The translations under genes were made by a program, and so were the position numbers. The notes below the pieces were generated by a model, which worked only from the letters and a program-made list of their open reading frames with translations, searched no databases and was not told the DNA's origin. This document shows positions 29,371-37,857 of a stretch of DNA of 64,000 nt, in pieces. This DNA comes from Natronoflexus pectinivorans. GTDB taxonomy: Bacteria; Bacteroidota; Bacteroidia; Bacteroidales; Marinilabiliaceae. Numbering within the stretch: position 1 is the first letter of the stretch; each line of letters opens with the position of its first letter. The DNA is taken from positions 93,851 to 157,850 of the forward strand of contig NZ_SLWK01000010.1 of the NCBI RefSeq assembly GCF_004345615.1, written 5' to 3'.

Positions 29371-30021
29371 ATGGTCAGTTATTTCTCTCTCCTGAAGCAG
29401 GACATCAGGTTCATTGAAGGCTTAAATGCCTGTATGAATTGCGGTGTTTGCACCGCAATTTGTCCGGCGGCTGCCTATTTCGACTACGACCCCCGAAAAA
29501 TTTGTCAGGATATTCAGACAAAAGACAATTCAACCATCGAATCGATATTAAAAAGCGATGATATCTGGATGTGTGGACAGTGTCTTTCATGTAAAACCCG
29601 TTGTCCGCGGGACAACACGCCGGGTTACATCATACAAGTATTACGCAAAGTATCGCAAAAAACCGGACTGTTTGTTCACTCTTCGTTGGGACGTCAGCAA
29701 CTTCAGATAAAGCGAACCATTGGGCACAGCATTTTAGAAACAGGGTACTGTGTACATCCCAAACTGGTAAAACCGGAGTTACATCCCGAACAGGGACCTG
29801 TTTGGGAGTGGGTTCTGGAAAACGGCGAAGAACTCTACAAACAATGCGGTTCAAACTACTATAAACCAGGAGAAGGCGGCGTTCGCAAGATTGATGAAAA
29901 CACTTTATCCGAGCTCCACTCCATTTTTGAGGAGACCGGAGCCATGGAGTTGTTTGATGATATTGAGAAAGGGATGGAAAAACATCATCAATCCAAGGCA
30001 AAACATGCAGAGAGGGAATAA
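29371..30021 (+). CDS. HdrC-like 4Fe-4S dicluster protein
   Basis: A heterodisulfide-reductase subunit C-like electron carrier of 216 residues. Two Fe-S motifs are visible: CMNCGVCTAICPAAAYF (near 22-38) and CGQCLSCKTRCPRD (near 68-81). This is the first gene of a five-gene redox operon. Its partner in known Hdr complexes is HdrB, encoded next. The C-terminal 100 residues are an extension beyond the core domain. Confidence 0.85.
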   Translation: MVSYFSLLKQDIRFIEGLNACMNCGVCTAICPAAAYFDYDPRKICQDIQTKDNSTIESILKSDDIWMCGQCLSCKTRCPRDNTPGYIIQVLRKVSQKTGLFVHSSLGRQQLQIKRTIGHSILETGYCVHPKLVKPELHPEQGPVWEWVLENGEELYKQCGSNYYKPGEGGVRKIDENTLSELHSIFEETGAMELFDDIEKGMEKHHQSKAKHAERE

Positions 30022-30087
30022 CACACATCATGCTCCTGAAATTTGAGAAAAATTTATGACAGCACTTAAATCCAAAATAACACCATC

Positions 30088-31137
30088 ATGTTAAAAACAT
30101 GGAATGAATACCAAAAACAGGTTCCCGATGACCATTTTTTCTATGTACGGAGTTGTATCAGACAAACATTTTTTCCGGGTTCGGAAACAATGCTTCTGAG
30201 AATACTTCGGGAACATCTCAATAAAGATGTGTTTGAAGACCCACGTCATACCACCTGCACCGGAATAGGTTATCACTCCGATATCATTCCCCTTGAAACA
30301 ATTATGACGGTGGTTGGCCGGCAGTTGGCACTAATGACCGAAGCCGGATACAAAAACCTGTTGGTATCGTGTGTCACTTCCTTTGGCATTTACCTGGAAA
30401 TGTTGGATATGTGGAAACATTTTCCGGAAAAGCTGGAAGAGACCAGAAATGCACTTAGAAAATCCACTAACAGGGAATTTGAGATACCCGAATCGGTTTC
30501 GCATGCTTCGGATGTAATTTTTCATTTTAAGGATGAAATCAGGGAAAAATCAAATCTGAAACTTATAAACAAACTAACTGGTCAACCACTAAAAGTGGTT
30601 GACCATATAGGCTGCCATTACGCAAAAATATTTCCTCACGAAGGTTTTGGAGGGGCTGAATTTCCATCAGTTTTATCCGGACTGATTAAAACATGGGGCG
30701 GGGAAATGATTGATTATCCTGAAAGACGTCACTGTTGCGGATTTGGTTTTCGTCACTACCTGGTACAGGAGAACAGAGGATACTCTATCTCAAATGCCAA
30801 AATAAAATTTGAATCCATGGCTCCATACAAGCCGGATTTCATCATTGCCAATTGTCCAGGCTGCGCCATGTTTCTGGATAAATGGCAATACACTTTGGCC
30901 GAAATGACAGGAAAAACCTACGACACAGAAAGCAATGGAATACCGGTTTTGACCTACGAAGAACTGGCCGGATTAATGCTTGGCCATAACCCCTGGCAAA
31001 TGGGAATGCAAATGCACCAAATTAACGTGGAACCCCTTTTGGAAAAACTGGGTTATAAATATACCAAAAAGGAGAAATTTTACCTGGCAGGAAAACCAAC
31101 CAAATCGCCATCGGCTTGTTCAGTGCTGATGGCTTAA
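30088..31137 (+). CDS. HdrB-like CCG-domain protein
   Basis: A 349-residue protein like heterodisulfide reductase subunit B. Cys-rich (CCG) features are DHIGCHYAK, RHCCGFGF and NCPGCAMFLDKW; a first set near TTCTGIGYHSD is partly altered. In methanogens this subunit holds the noncubane clusters that reduce a disulfide. In non-methanogens the substrate is usually unknown. It lies between HdrC- and HdrA-like genes. Confidence 0.82.
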   Translation: MLKTWNEYQKQVPDDHFFYVRSCIRQTFFPGSETMLLRILREHLNKDVFEDPRHTTCTGIGYHSDIIPLETIMTVVGRQLALMTEAGYKNLLVSCVTSFGIYLEMLDMWKHFPEKLEETRNALRKSTNREFEIPESVSHASDVIFHFKDEIREKSNLKLINKLTGQPLKVVDHIGCHYAKIFPHEGFGGAEFPSVLSGLIKTWGGEMIDYPERRHCCGFGFRHYLVQENRGYSISNAKIKFESMAPYKPDFIIANCPGCAMFLDKWQYTLAEMTGKTYDTESNGIPVLTYEELAGLMLGHNPWQMGMQMHQINVEPLLEKLGYKYTKKEKFYLAGKPTKSPSACSVLMA

Positions 31138-31151
31138 ATTAAGAAAAAAAC

Positions 31152-32219
31152 ATGCAACAACCAACAGTCAGCATTATTGGAGCAGGGCCGGCAGGACTAA
31201 ATGCAGCAATCAGCCTGGCAAAAATGGAGATAAGAGTTAACCTGTTTGAAAAACAGGTTAAACCGGGCGGACAACTCTCCCACTGGCACACTTTGTTTCC
31301 TGATATGTACGATGCTAAAACGCTGCTGAAATCAACCATCAATGAAATCAGCCACCCACACATAAAGCTATATACAACGGTAAATATTAGACAAATAAAG
31401 AGGCAAAACAACCAATGGATTATTTCATCAGATGGAAACCAGGAATTTATATCAGATGCTGTGATAATAACATCCGGGTTCAACCTATTTGATGCCACCA
31501 AAAAAGAGGAATACGGATATGGTATTTATCCACAGGTTATAACCTCTTTAGAGTTGGAACAGATGTTTAACGGGCGGCGTGAATGGCCGTTTTCAAAAGA
31601 CATTGAGGCACCCAAAGCCGGATTTGTTCATTGCGTGGGTTCACGTGACACCAAATGCGGAAACAACTGGTGCAGCAAGGTTTGTTGTGTGAAGGCGGTA
31701 AAACAGGCCATTGAATTTAAAAAGCAGTTCCCAAAAGCCGAGGTGAGCTGTTTTTATATGGATTTGCGCATGTTTGGTAAAGGTTACGAAGAGCTTTACA
31801 TGAAAGCTCAGGTTGATTTCAACATCCAGTTCATCAGGGGTCGTTTGTCCGAAGCTTCGCCATCAAACGGGAATAAAGTACATGTAAAAGCTGAGGACAC
31901 ACTGATGAACCGACCATTAAAGCAAAATTTGGACATGTTGGTTTTAATGGTTGGAATGACCCCGGCAATATGGCTGAATCAACACGCAGAGCGCATTGAT
32001 TTTGAAAAACCAAAATTTAAGCAGGGATTTATAAACCCGGTTGAGAACTACCAGAGCACTATCTATCAGAATACACCGGGAGTTTTTGCTGCAGGCACTT
32101 GTAAGGGGCCGGCATCGTTGATTGATGTGATTCAGGATGCAAAAGCTACGGCCTTTGAAGTTTTCGCATATCTGAAAAAAGAAAAACAAAATGTTGAAAT
32201 ACTTGAAAAAACAACATGA
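31152..32219 (+). CDS. HdrA/QmoA-like FAD oxidoreductase
   Basis: A 355-residue flavoprotein. The FAD-binding start is VSIIGAGPAGLNAAISLAKM. The HdrA/QmoA-specific part contains GFVHCVGSRD, CSKVCCVKAVKQA and YMDLRMFGKGYEELY. The C-terminal FAD motif is GVFAAGTCKGPASLIDVIQDA. It is short compared with methanogen HdrA and lacks the extra ferredoxin domains, so it is closer to QmoA of sulfate reducers. It presumably passes electrons between the HdrB/C pair and the membrane subunit. Confidence 0.85.
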   Translation: MQQPTVSIIGAGPAGLNAAISLAKMEIRVNLFEKQVKPGGQLSHWHTLFPDMYDAKTLLKSTINEISHPHIKLYTTVNIRQIKRQNNQWIISSDGNQEFISDAVIITSGFNLFDATKKEEYGYGIYPQVITSLELEQMFNGRREWPFSKDIEAPKAGFVHCVGSRDTKCGNNWCSKVCCVKAVKQAIEFKKQFPKAEVSCFYMDLRMFGKGYEELYMKAQVDFNIQFIRGRLSEASPSNGNKVHVKAEDTLMNRPLKQNLDMLVLMVGMTPAIWLNQHAERIDFEKPKFKQGFINPVENYQSTIYQNTPGVFAAGTCKGPASLIDVIQDAKATAFEVFAYLKKEKQNVEILEKTT

Positions 32220-32220
32220 T

Positions 32221-32553
32221 ATGAGCCGAATAAGTTTTGGATATTCGGTTTCGGAGGGGAAAGTCATTAACCTTGACCAGCAGAAACCGGCCTGGCTTGA
32301 AAAGATTTTTGAACTTGAGCCATCATTGCACCGCTGCATTTCCTGCGGAAACTGCGCTGCAGTGTGCACAGCAGGGCACTTTACCGGCATGAAATTTTAT
32401 CGCATATGCCTGAACGCGTTTAGGGGACAAACCAGTGATTTGAAGAACGATGCCAAAGCATGTATGCTTTGCGGAAAGTGCCAATTTGCCTGTCCACGAG
32501 GAGTCAACATCAGGCATGCCATAATGCTAATGACACAAATACAAAAACCATGA
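32221..32553 (+). CDS. Short HdrC-like 4Fe-4S protein
   Basis: A 110-residue protein with CISCGNCAAVCTAGHF and CMLCGKCQFACPRG, two 4Fe-4S sites. The ATG at 32221 is one base after the HdrA-like stop. An alternative ATG at 32191 overlaps the end of HdrA. Its stop overlaps the next ATG (ATGA at 32550). It is a second HdrC-type carrier in the operon, probably paired with the membrane subunit. Confidence 0.8.
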   Translation: MSRISFGYSVSEGKVINLDQQKPAWLEKIFELEPSLHRCISCGNCAAVCTAGHFTGMKFYRICLNAFRGQTSDLKNDAKACMLCGKCQFACPRGVNIRHAIMLMTQIQKP

Positions 32554-34370
32554 TGCATCCATTCACCATTCCGTTTATGGCTGGTTTTACAATGATGTTT
32601 ATAGTTTTAATCATCAGGTACAGCAATTGGTTTAGAGGTTTTTCCACAGAAAACCGCAAGCGAATTGCCGGCCGCATGTTTACACGCAGAAGCATTCACG
32701 CGTTGAATGAAATATTCAGGGAGTCGTTATTACACCTCAAAATATACAAAACCAACCCCATACTGGGATATATGCACATGAGCCTGGCATTTGGCTGGTT
32801 TTTGTTGATTGTTGGCGGAAAACTGGAAACATGGTACTACACCGGAAACTTTGCAAATCCACCGCAATATGCCATATTTTTCAGGTTTTTCCATCCTGTA
32901 ACAGAAGCTACGGGCATTCACAGAATTATTGATTTTTACATGGAATTTTCTTTGCTGGTGGTGCTTTCCGGACTGACGATAGCCATGGTCAAACGCATCA
33001 GAAAACAGGTTGCCGGCATGAAAAACACCACGCGCCACACCCTTACCAACCGCCTTGCACTGACTTTTCTATGGTTTATTTTTCCACTCCGGCTATTGGC
33101 AGAATCGGCAACTACCTCCATACACGGTGGGGGAAGTTTCCTCACCGGAATAACTTCCGGTTTACCATTTCATCCGGCGGTGGAACTGCCTCTCTGGTGG
33201 GCATACTCCATCTCTTTAGGGGTGTTTTTCGTTTGCTTGCCGTTTTCCAGATACCTGCACATTCCCACCGAAATGATAACCATCCTGTTAAAAAAATGGG
33301 GCGTGGAACCGGAATTGAAACTAAAAACCAACAAAGGTTTACAAGCATTTGAGATACACTCCTGCTCCGGTTGTGGGATTTGCCTGGATGCCTGTCCGGC
33401 AATTGGTGTTGGCGATAAAAAATTCCAGTCGGTTTATTTTATTAATGAAATGAGGAATGGAAAAGACCATTCCAAAACAGCAGAGCTTTGCCTTAGTTGC
33501 GGGTCATGCCAACAGGCATGTCCCGTTGGCATTCAACTTGAACCTCTGAGGATTTCAGCAAGAGAGAATCTTAATTCCGAAATGCGATTCAACCACACCT
33601 ATCTGCCATCAAAAATGATATTGTGGCGCGAAACCACAGATGTTATCCTGTTTACAGGCTGCATGGGCAGAATGAATCCCCGCACCACACAATCAATGAA
33701 GAAACTGTTTGATGAGGCCGGTATAGGTTACGTTCATGCCGATGAAGATGAAAACATTTGCTGCGGACGACCAATGGTTCTGACCGGTGCATCAGAACAG
33801 GCAGAACTTATGATGTCACGAAATCGTGACATCATACATTCATACAACGCCAAAGTTCTGGTAACCACCTGTCCCATCTGTTACAAACAGTTCAAAAACA
33901 GTTACAAACTGAACATCCCCGTTGTGCATCACTCCATGTATATCAACCAGTTAATGGAAGAAGGCAAACTAAACCGGCACCACTCAAACTTGAATTTTTC
34001 CTATCACGACCCATGCGAACTTGGGAGGGCTTTTGATTGCTATGAAGCACCGCGGGAAGTTCTCAAACGTGCAGGACATGTAGTCGCACTAAGCAAGGAG
34101 AAAGAAAAATCTTTGTGCTGTGGGAACAATATGGGAACCATTCTTTTAGAACGAGAAAATCGTCAACAGATAACCGATAAAACCCTAATGGTTTTATCGG
34201 AAAACAATCCCGATTACATTGTAACTTCCTGTCCGGTATGCAAAAACACCCTTTCGCAGCAAAGCTCCATACCTGTGAGAGATATTGCAGAAGTACTCAC
34301 TGATTTGCCTGAAATAAAACAGAAAACAGGAGAGAGACTTACAGCGATGAGGGAGAGTCATATAAATTAA
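32550..34370 (+). CDS. Membrane-bound HdrD/QmoC-like Fe-S oxidoreductase
   Basis: A 606-residue fusion. The N-terminal half (about 1-235) has five transmembrane helices with His residues, as in nitrate-reductase gamma/QmoC heme-b subunits. Next come two 4Fe-4S motifs (CSGCGICLDACPAIG, CLSCGSCQQACPVGI). Two CCG domains end the protein (CCGRPMVLTG and CCGNNMGTILLERENRQ). It likely couples the soluble Hdr subunits to the quinone pool. The frame runs upstream to 32460, but that part overlaps the preceding gene and is not used. Confidence 0.85.
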   Translation: MMHPFTIPFMAGFTMMFIVLIIRYSNWFRGFSTENRKRIAGRMFTRRSIHALNEIFRESLLHLKIYKTNPILGYMHMSLAFGWFLLIVGGKLETWYYTGNFANPPQYAIFFRFFHPVTEATGIHRIIDFYMEFSLLVVLSGLTIAMVKRIRKQVAGMKNTTRHTLTNRLALTFLWFIFPLRLLAESATTSIHGGGSFLTGITSGLPFHPAVELPLWWAYSISLGVFFVCLPFSRYLHIPTEMITILLKKWGVEPELKLKTNKGLQAFEIHSCSGCGICLDACPAIGVGDKKFQSVYFINEMRNGKDHSKTAELCLSCGSCQQACPVGIQLEPLRISARENLNSEMRFNHTYLPSKMILWRETTDVILFTGCMGRMNPRTTQSMKKLFDEAGIGYVHADEDENICCGRPMVLTGASEQAELMMSRNRDIIHSYNAKVLVTTCPICYKQFKNSYKLNIPVVHHSMYINQLMEEGKLNRHHSNLNFSYHDPCELGRAFDCYEAPREVLKRAGHVVALSKEKEKSLCCGNNMGTILLERENRQQITDKTLMVLSENNPDYIVTSCPVCKNTLSQQSSIPVRDIAEVLTDLPEIKQKTGERLTAMRESHIN

Positions 34371-34391
34371 GAAGGAATACCACACCTGTGT

Positions 34392-34419
34392 ATAAATGCT
34401 ACAATATTGTAGCATTTAT
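34392..34419. promoter_or_regulatory. Perfect 28-bp palindrome containing CTACA-N4-TGTAG (NifX-like 1)
   Basis: A perfect 28-bp palindrome with core CTACAATATTGTAG at 34399-34412, all ten defined positions matching the shared motif. It is about 140 bp upstream of the NifX-like gene. It could also act as terminator of the Hdr-like operon, but its low GC content and the recurrence of the core at other nif promoters favour an operator. Confidence 0.65.
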
Positions 34420-34452
34420 TATACAGAACACTTTCACTACACCCTAACTAAC

Positions 34453-34468
34453 AGGCAGTTAATATGCG
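34453..34468 (+). promoter_or_regulatory. Candidate sigma-54 promoter of NifX-like 1
   Basis: AGGCAGTTAATATGCG has GG and GC with the canonical ten-base spacing. It is similar to TGGCAC-N5-TTGC but imperfect. It lies about 55 bp after the palindrome and about 88 bp before the ATG. Confidence 0.35.
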
Positions 34469-34555
34469 GCATAAAGTTTGGTATGATGATGTAGAGATGA
34501 TTTCCCAAAGAAAAATCAACACAAATCAATCGCAAACCTTTAATATTGACCATTT

Positions 34556-34963
34556 ATGAAAGTTTTTATTCCCGTAATTGACTGCTCACGCAACAGGTAC
34601 ACCATTGCAGAAAGTTTTGATGCGTTTGGCTCAGTTTGCATTTTTGATACAAAAGAGAACCTTGTAACCTGGTACGAATCGAAAGGGGTTTCTGCAACGT
34701 ATGAAGAAATTTTGGAAGAGCTAAAAAGCGATGGTGTGGCAAAAGCCATTATTTCGACAGTGCAGCCGACCACGGTAAACAGTTTCAAAAACAAAGGATT
34801 CCACATATACAAATCGGTGGGCAACGATTTACGGTTAAACCTGGAACTACTTAAAATCCGATGCCTTCCTGTTTTTAATTATGAACTGGTGCAAGAGTTG
34901 AATGAGTTGGGTTCATTTTATCCTAAAAACTCAGTATATGAAGGGACAATATGCCAGAATTAA
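34556..34963 (+). CDS. NifX/NafY-type FeMo-cofactor binding protein (copy 1)
   Basis: A 135-residue protein of the dinitrogenase iron-molybdenum cofactor-binding family. MKVFIPVIDCSRNRYTIAES, SVCIFDTKENLVTWYES, and a KAIIS...NKGFHIYKSVGNDLRLNLELL region are the family pattern. A C-terminal tail ends in Cys. Such proteins carry NifB-co or FeMo-co during assembly. It has a palindrome and possible sigma-54 promoter of its own, separate from the nif operon. A paralogue is at 40355. Confidence 0.82.
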   Translation: MKVFIPVIDCSRNRYTIAESFDAFGSVCIFDTKENLVTWYESKGVSATYEEILEELKSDGVAKAIISTVQPTTVNSFKNKGFHIYKSVGNDLRLNLELLKIRCLPVFNYELVQELNELGSFYPKNSVYEGTICQN

Positions 34964-34975
34964 TGAATCACCTTA

Positions 34976-35031
34976 TGCAATTGGGTCCTGTCCCAATTGC
35001 AATAAAGGCACATTCCTGCCTAAGGAATGCA
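34976..35031 (+). terminator. Two consecutive hairpins after NifX-like 1
   Basis: TGCAATTGGG pairs with CCCAATTGCA (34976-35001), followed by a second stem GCACATTCCT/AGGAATGC (about 35008-35030). Both arms are followed by GCAATAA. No U-run is present, so this may be an end structure or a small structured RNA. Confidence 0.4.
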
Positions 35032-35047
35032 ATAATCCAGAAATAAA

Positions 35048-36760
35048 TTAGAAAGCTATCATCAATTTTTTAACAAAACTTTGTTGGTTAAAATGCAACC
35101 TTAACAAGTAAACTCCGGGAGACAATTTGGCATCTACCATTATTTCATCAGCAAAAGAATGCTTGCGGTTGTATAACACATTTCCATCCATTGAAATAAT
35201 TTGAACCACCCCTTCGCCTAATATGCCACTATTCATTCTAATAAAAAAGGGCTCAAAGGATGCCGGATTAGGATAAACGAGAATATCATCCTCACTCATA
35301 ATAGATTTCACAAAAATAGGTGTGCCAGTATCCTCAATGGGAATTAATTCCCATTGCTGCGCCAAGCTTCCGGTATAACGCTCAGCAAACAACTCAGCTC
35401 CTTCAGCAACAGACTCTTGCGGAACTGAGATTATACGATCTGCATTTACCATAGAACTAAACACATAATGACCGCTTGCATTTCTCATAATTCTAAATTT
35501 CTGGCAATCATTATCCAACCAATCATAGGTAGCCAAAGCATTGTTGGTGTCACAGAAAGGAACATCCACAACCTGTTCTTCAAACGAAGGAGCTGTTATT
35601 GCATTTTTAAGTTTATAATATCCATCTCCCACTGAACTCAATTCCCAAATCTGACAAGGAGCATCTTCTCTAATAGCATTTTGAACTATTGGTTGCAGCC
35701 TTCCACCAGTACAACCTTGAGCCTCCCAAACCAAACCACTATTGACATTCTTAATATGATACTTACCATCAGGTATTAGATCTCGGGTAACTACGGGCCA
35801 TCCATCCTCGCCAAACTCCATATCAACCAAATCTAATCTAGGATAACCGTTGCTTCTTCCATCATAATAATGAAGCGATATAATGTTCCTGCCATCTTCC
35901 TTGAGCAATCCATAATGCCCGGGCCCAATATATCTTCCAGAAGTTTCTAGAGAGAGCGTTCTTCCTCCTTGAAGAAGGCTAAGCCCATTTTTATCCAAAT
36001 ATGGTCCCTTTGGATTCGTTGATCTACCCATATACACCCTGTAAGTGCTTTCCATTAAACGGCAACAGGCTCCCTGCGTAAAAAACAAATAATAAAACCC
36101 ATCATGATAAATCACATAAGAAGCTTCATAATCAATCCAATTAACACCTCCGGCTATATTTGTTAATGTAGCATTTTCGGGTCGTTTCCCTGTTTCAGGA
36201 TCTATTTCGGTAATCCAAATACCTCTTAAATGCGATCCAAACACCATCCAATAGTCTCCTTCAGCATCTTCAAATACAGCAGGATCTATGGAGCCATAAA
36301 TACTACTATGATCAGAATAAATAACCATTCCACGGTCTGTCCAGTTATTAAGGTCAGGGCTGGTAGTTAAACCAATTGCACAAGGACGATCACCCATAGA
36401 AACAGAGTAATACAAATGATAGAGTCCATTCATAAAAATTATATCAGGAGCCCAAAAAATTCCGCCAAAATCAGAAACATAATCATTTATCCACTCCGGC
36501 CATGTACCGGACTCAAAAACAGGCTCTACTTCTGTCCAATGAATTAAATCTGTGGAGGTAAGATGAATCAATGATACAAGAGGTACGCCTTGTTCGGGAT
36601 TTCCTCCATGTCCGGTTCCGAAAACATGATAAACACCCTCATGCTTGATAATGGTGGAAGGATCGTGAATACCGTTAGCACCTATGGTTGCACTGCTTTC
36701 AACAATTAAAAGGTTTAATAATAGAAAAAACCCGACCAATAATGAGTAATAATTTTTCAT
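35048..36760 (-). CDS. GH43 arabinan-degrading enzyme with T9SS sorting domain
   Basis: A 570-residue secreted glycoside hydrolase. The signal peptide is about 1-24. A GH43 five-blade propeller covers about 28-335, with HDPSTIIKHEGVYHVF (catalytic Asp), FWAPDIIFMNGLYHLYYSV and IDPAVFEDAEGDYWMVFG. It resembles endo-1,5-alpha-L-arabinanases. A ricin-like lectin region follows (about 340-480). The C-terminus is a type IX secretion sorting domain (VYPNPASFEPF... to KKLMIAF). It is monocistronic, inside the nif region but unrelated to it. Confidence 0.85.
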   Translation of the reverse strand: MKNYYSLLVGFFLLLNLLIVESSATIGANGIHDPSTIIKHEGVYHVFGTGHGGNPEQGVPLVSLIHLTSTDLIHWTEVEPVFESGTWPEWINDYVSDFGGIFWAPDIIFMNGLYHLYYSVSMGDRPCAIGLTTSPDLNNWTDRGMVIYSDHSSIYGSIDPAVFEDAEGDYWMVFGSHLRGIWITEIDPETGKRPENATLTNIAGGVNWIDYEASYVIYHDGFYYLFFTQGACCRLMESTYRVYMGRSTNPKGPYLDKNGLSLLQGGRTLSLETSGRYIGPGHYGLLKEDGRNIISLHYYDGRSNGYPRLDLVDMEFGEDGWPVVTRDLIPDGKYHIKNVNSGLVWEAQGCTGGRLQPIVQNAIREDAPCQIWELSSVGDGYYKLKNAITAPSFEEQVVDVPFCDTNNALATYDWLDNDCQKFRIMRNASGHYVFSSMVNADRIISVPQESVAEGAELFAERYTGSLAQQWELIPIEDTGTPIFVKSIMSEDDILVYPNPASFEPFFIRMNSGILGEGVVQIISMDGNVLYNRKHSFADEIMVDAKLSPGVYLLRLHFNQQSFVKKLMIAF

Positions 36761-37095
36761 TGCACCGAATATAACTTGAACAATAAATTAAAGGTCAAAT
36801 ATACGGTTACTTAGGTTAAAAAACGAAATAAAATGCAAAATTATATTTTCAACAGACCGTTAGTCTCGAATATCTCGGGACTAGATTATTAGACAACACA
36901 CATAAGTAAAACCCTAATTACCAGCCTATTGAACAACACAAGAAAAAAACCCATAAACACTTAATAATTAAGCAAGTATAAAAACTAACGAACAATTAAT
37001 TTAAATACAACTATAAAAAGACGATTCAAGGAAGTAAAAAGCCACTAATAAAAAAAAACTTATAAATAATTGAAGAGAAACAAAAGAGGCAGCCT
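36761..37095. other. AT-rich spacer
   Basis: About 335 very AT-rich bases between the GH43 start and the end of the ModE-like gene. It contains TCTCGAATATCTCGGGA (imperfect palindrome, 36872-36888) and A-runs. No gene is seen. Confidence 0.4.
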
Positions 37096-37494
37096 CTACC
37101 CGGCACAAACCTGACTATTGGCACCTTGTCTGGACTTTAGGGCGTGATGAAAAGAAGAGTTTAAATGTGCGTTTCCTTTTTTAAGGAAAATATACAATTC
37201 AAACTCCTTCTGCGCATATGAATTCAACAACTTCATCCCAAAATCGCTCACCTGCATGTAGCTTTCATCCTTTTTTTTATCAAATTCTACCACAATTTCA
37301 GGAGCCAAACGATTCATCCGATTAATTAACCCCATAGCTTTAGTCCGGCTTAAACTTAACTCTCGTTGTGAATTCACAATAGATCCATCGGTAAGTATAA
37401 GATTTAACAATTTATACTGCACCTCATCCAATAACATTTTATTCTTATAATAAATGGTAATGGTTCCATCCAAATTAAAATTTTTATCATCCAT
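37096..37494 (-). CDS. Divergent ModE-type winged-helix regulator
   Basis: A 132-residue DNA-binding protein. The winged helix aligns with the ModE N-terminal domain: GSIVNSQRELSLSRTKAMGLINRMNRLAP corresponds to GSLSGAAKHLSISYQHAWNMIDEMNRVAP of the protein at 61515. The Gly-rich wing is replaced by a Lys/Glu/Asp stretch, and there is no molybdate-binding TOBE domain. A C-terminal tail ends in CAG. It is transcribed away from nifA and shares the 363-bp intergenic region, so it is a candidate nif regulator. Confidence 0.7.
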   Translation of the reverse strand: MDDKNFNLDGTITIYYKNKMLLDEVQYKLLNLILTDGSIVNSQRELSLSRTKAMGLINRMNRLAPEIVVEFDKKKDESYMQVSDFGMKLLNSYAQKEFELYIFLKKGNAHLNSSFHHALKSRQGANSQVCAG

Positions 37495-37857
37495 AATCCA
37501 AAATGTTTTGAGTCCTTTGTAAAGGAGTTTCTTTTAAAAAACAACCCATATGCAAAAGCGACACCCTTCTTAATACAATCCTGTCTATCAGCGACCTATA
37601 CATTTTCAACATAGAGAATAAATTACCAAAACGTAATTTTTCATGAGCATTCTACAAAAATGTAAGATTTTCCACAGGCTCTGGCTCTAATTTTCTGTTA
37701 AAAAACGACACACCACCTTAATTTCATATTTACTTCTGCAAATATAGCATAATAATCCTAAACACACCCCTATATAAAAAGGGGTATTCTTTATTTTTAC
37801 ATATCCTTTTAGTAACTTTACCCCTAAATAAAACAGAAAACAATTATTTGGTCATGT
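37495..37857. promoter_or_regulatory. Divergent nifA / ModE-like control region
   Basis: A 363-bp spacer that must contain both promoters. The clearest element is CTACAAAAATGTAA at 37652-37665, matching nine of ten positions of CTACA-N4-TGTAG, about 193 bp before nifA. No sigma-54 box (GG-N10-GC) was found. Confidence 0.5.

Noticed and set aside
32460..32549. N-terminal 30-residue extension of the membrane HdrD-like protein
   Set aside because: It lies inside the upstream HdrC-like gene in another frame; ATG 32550 overlapping its stop is the better start.
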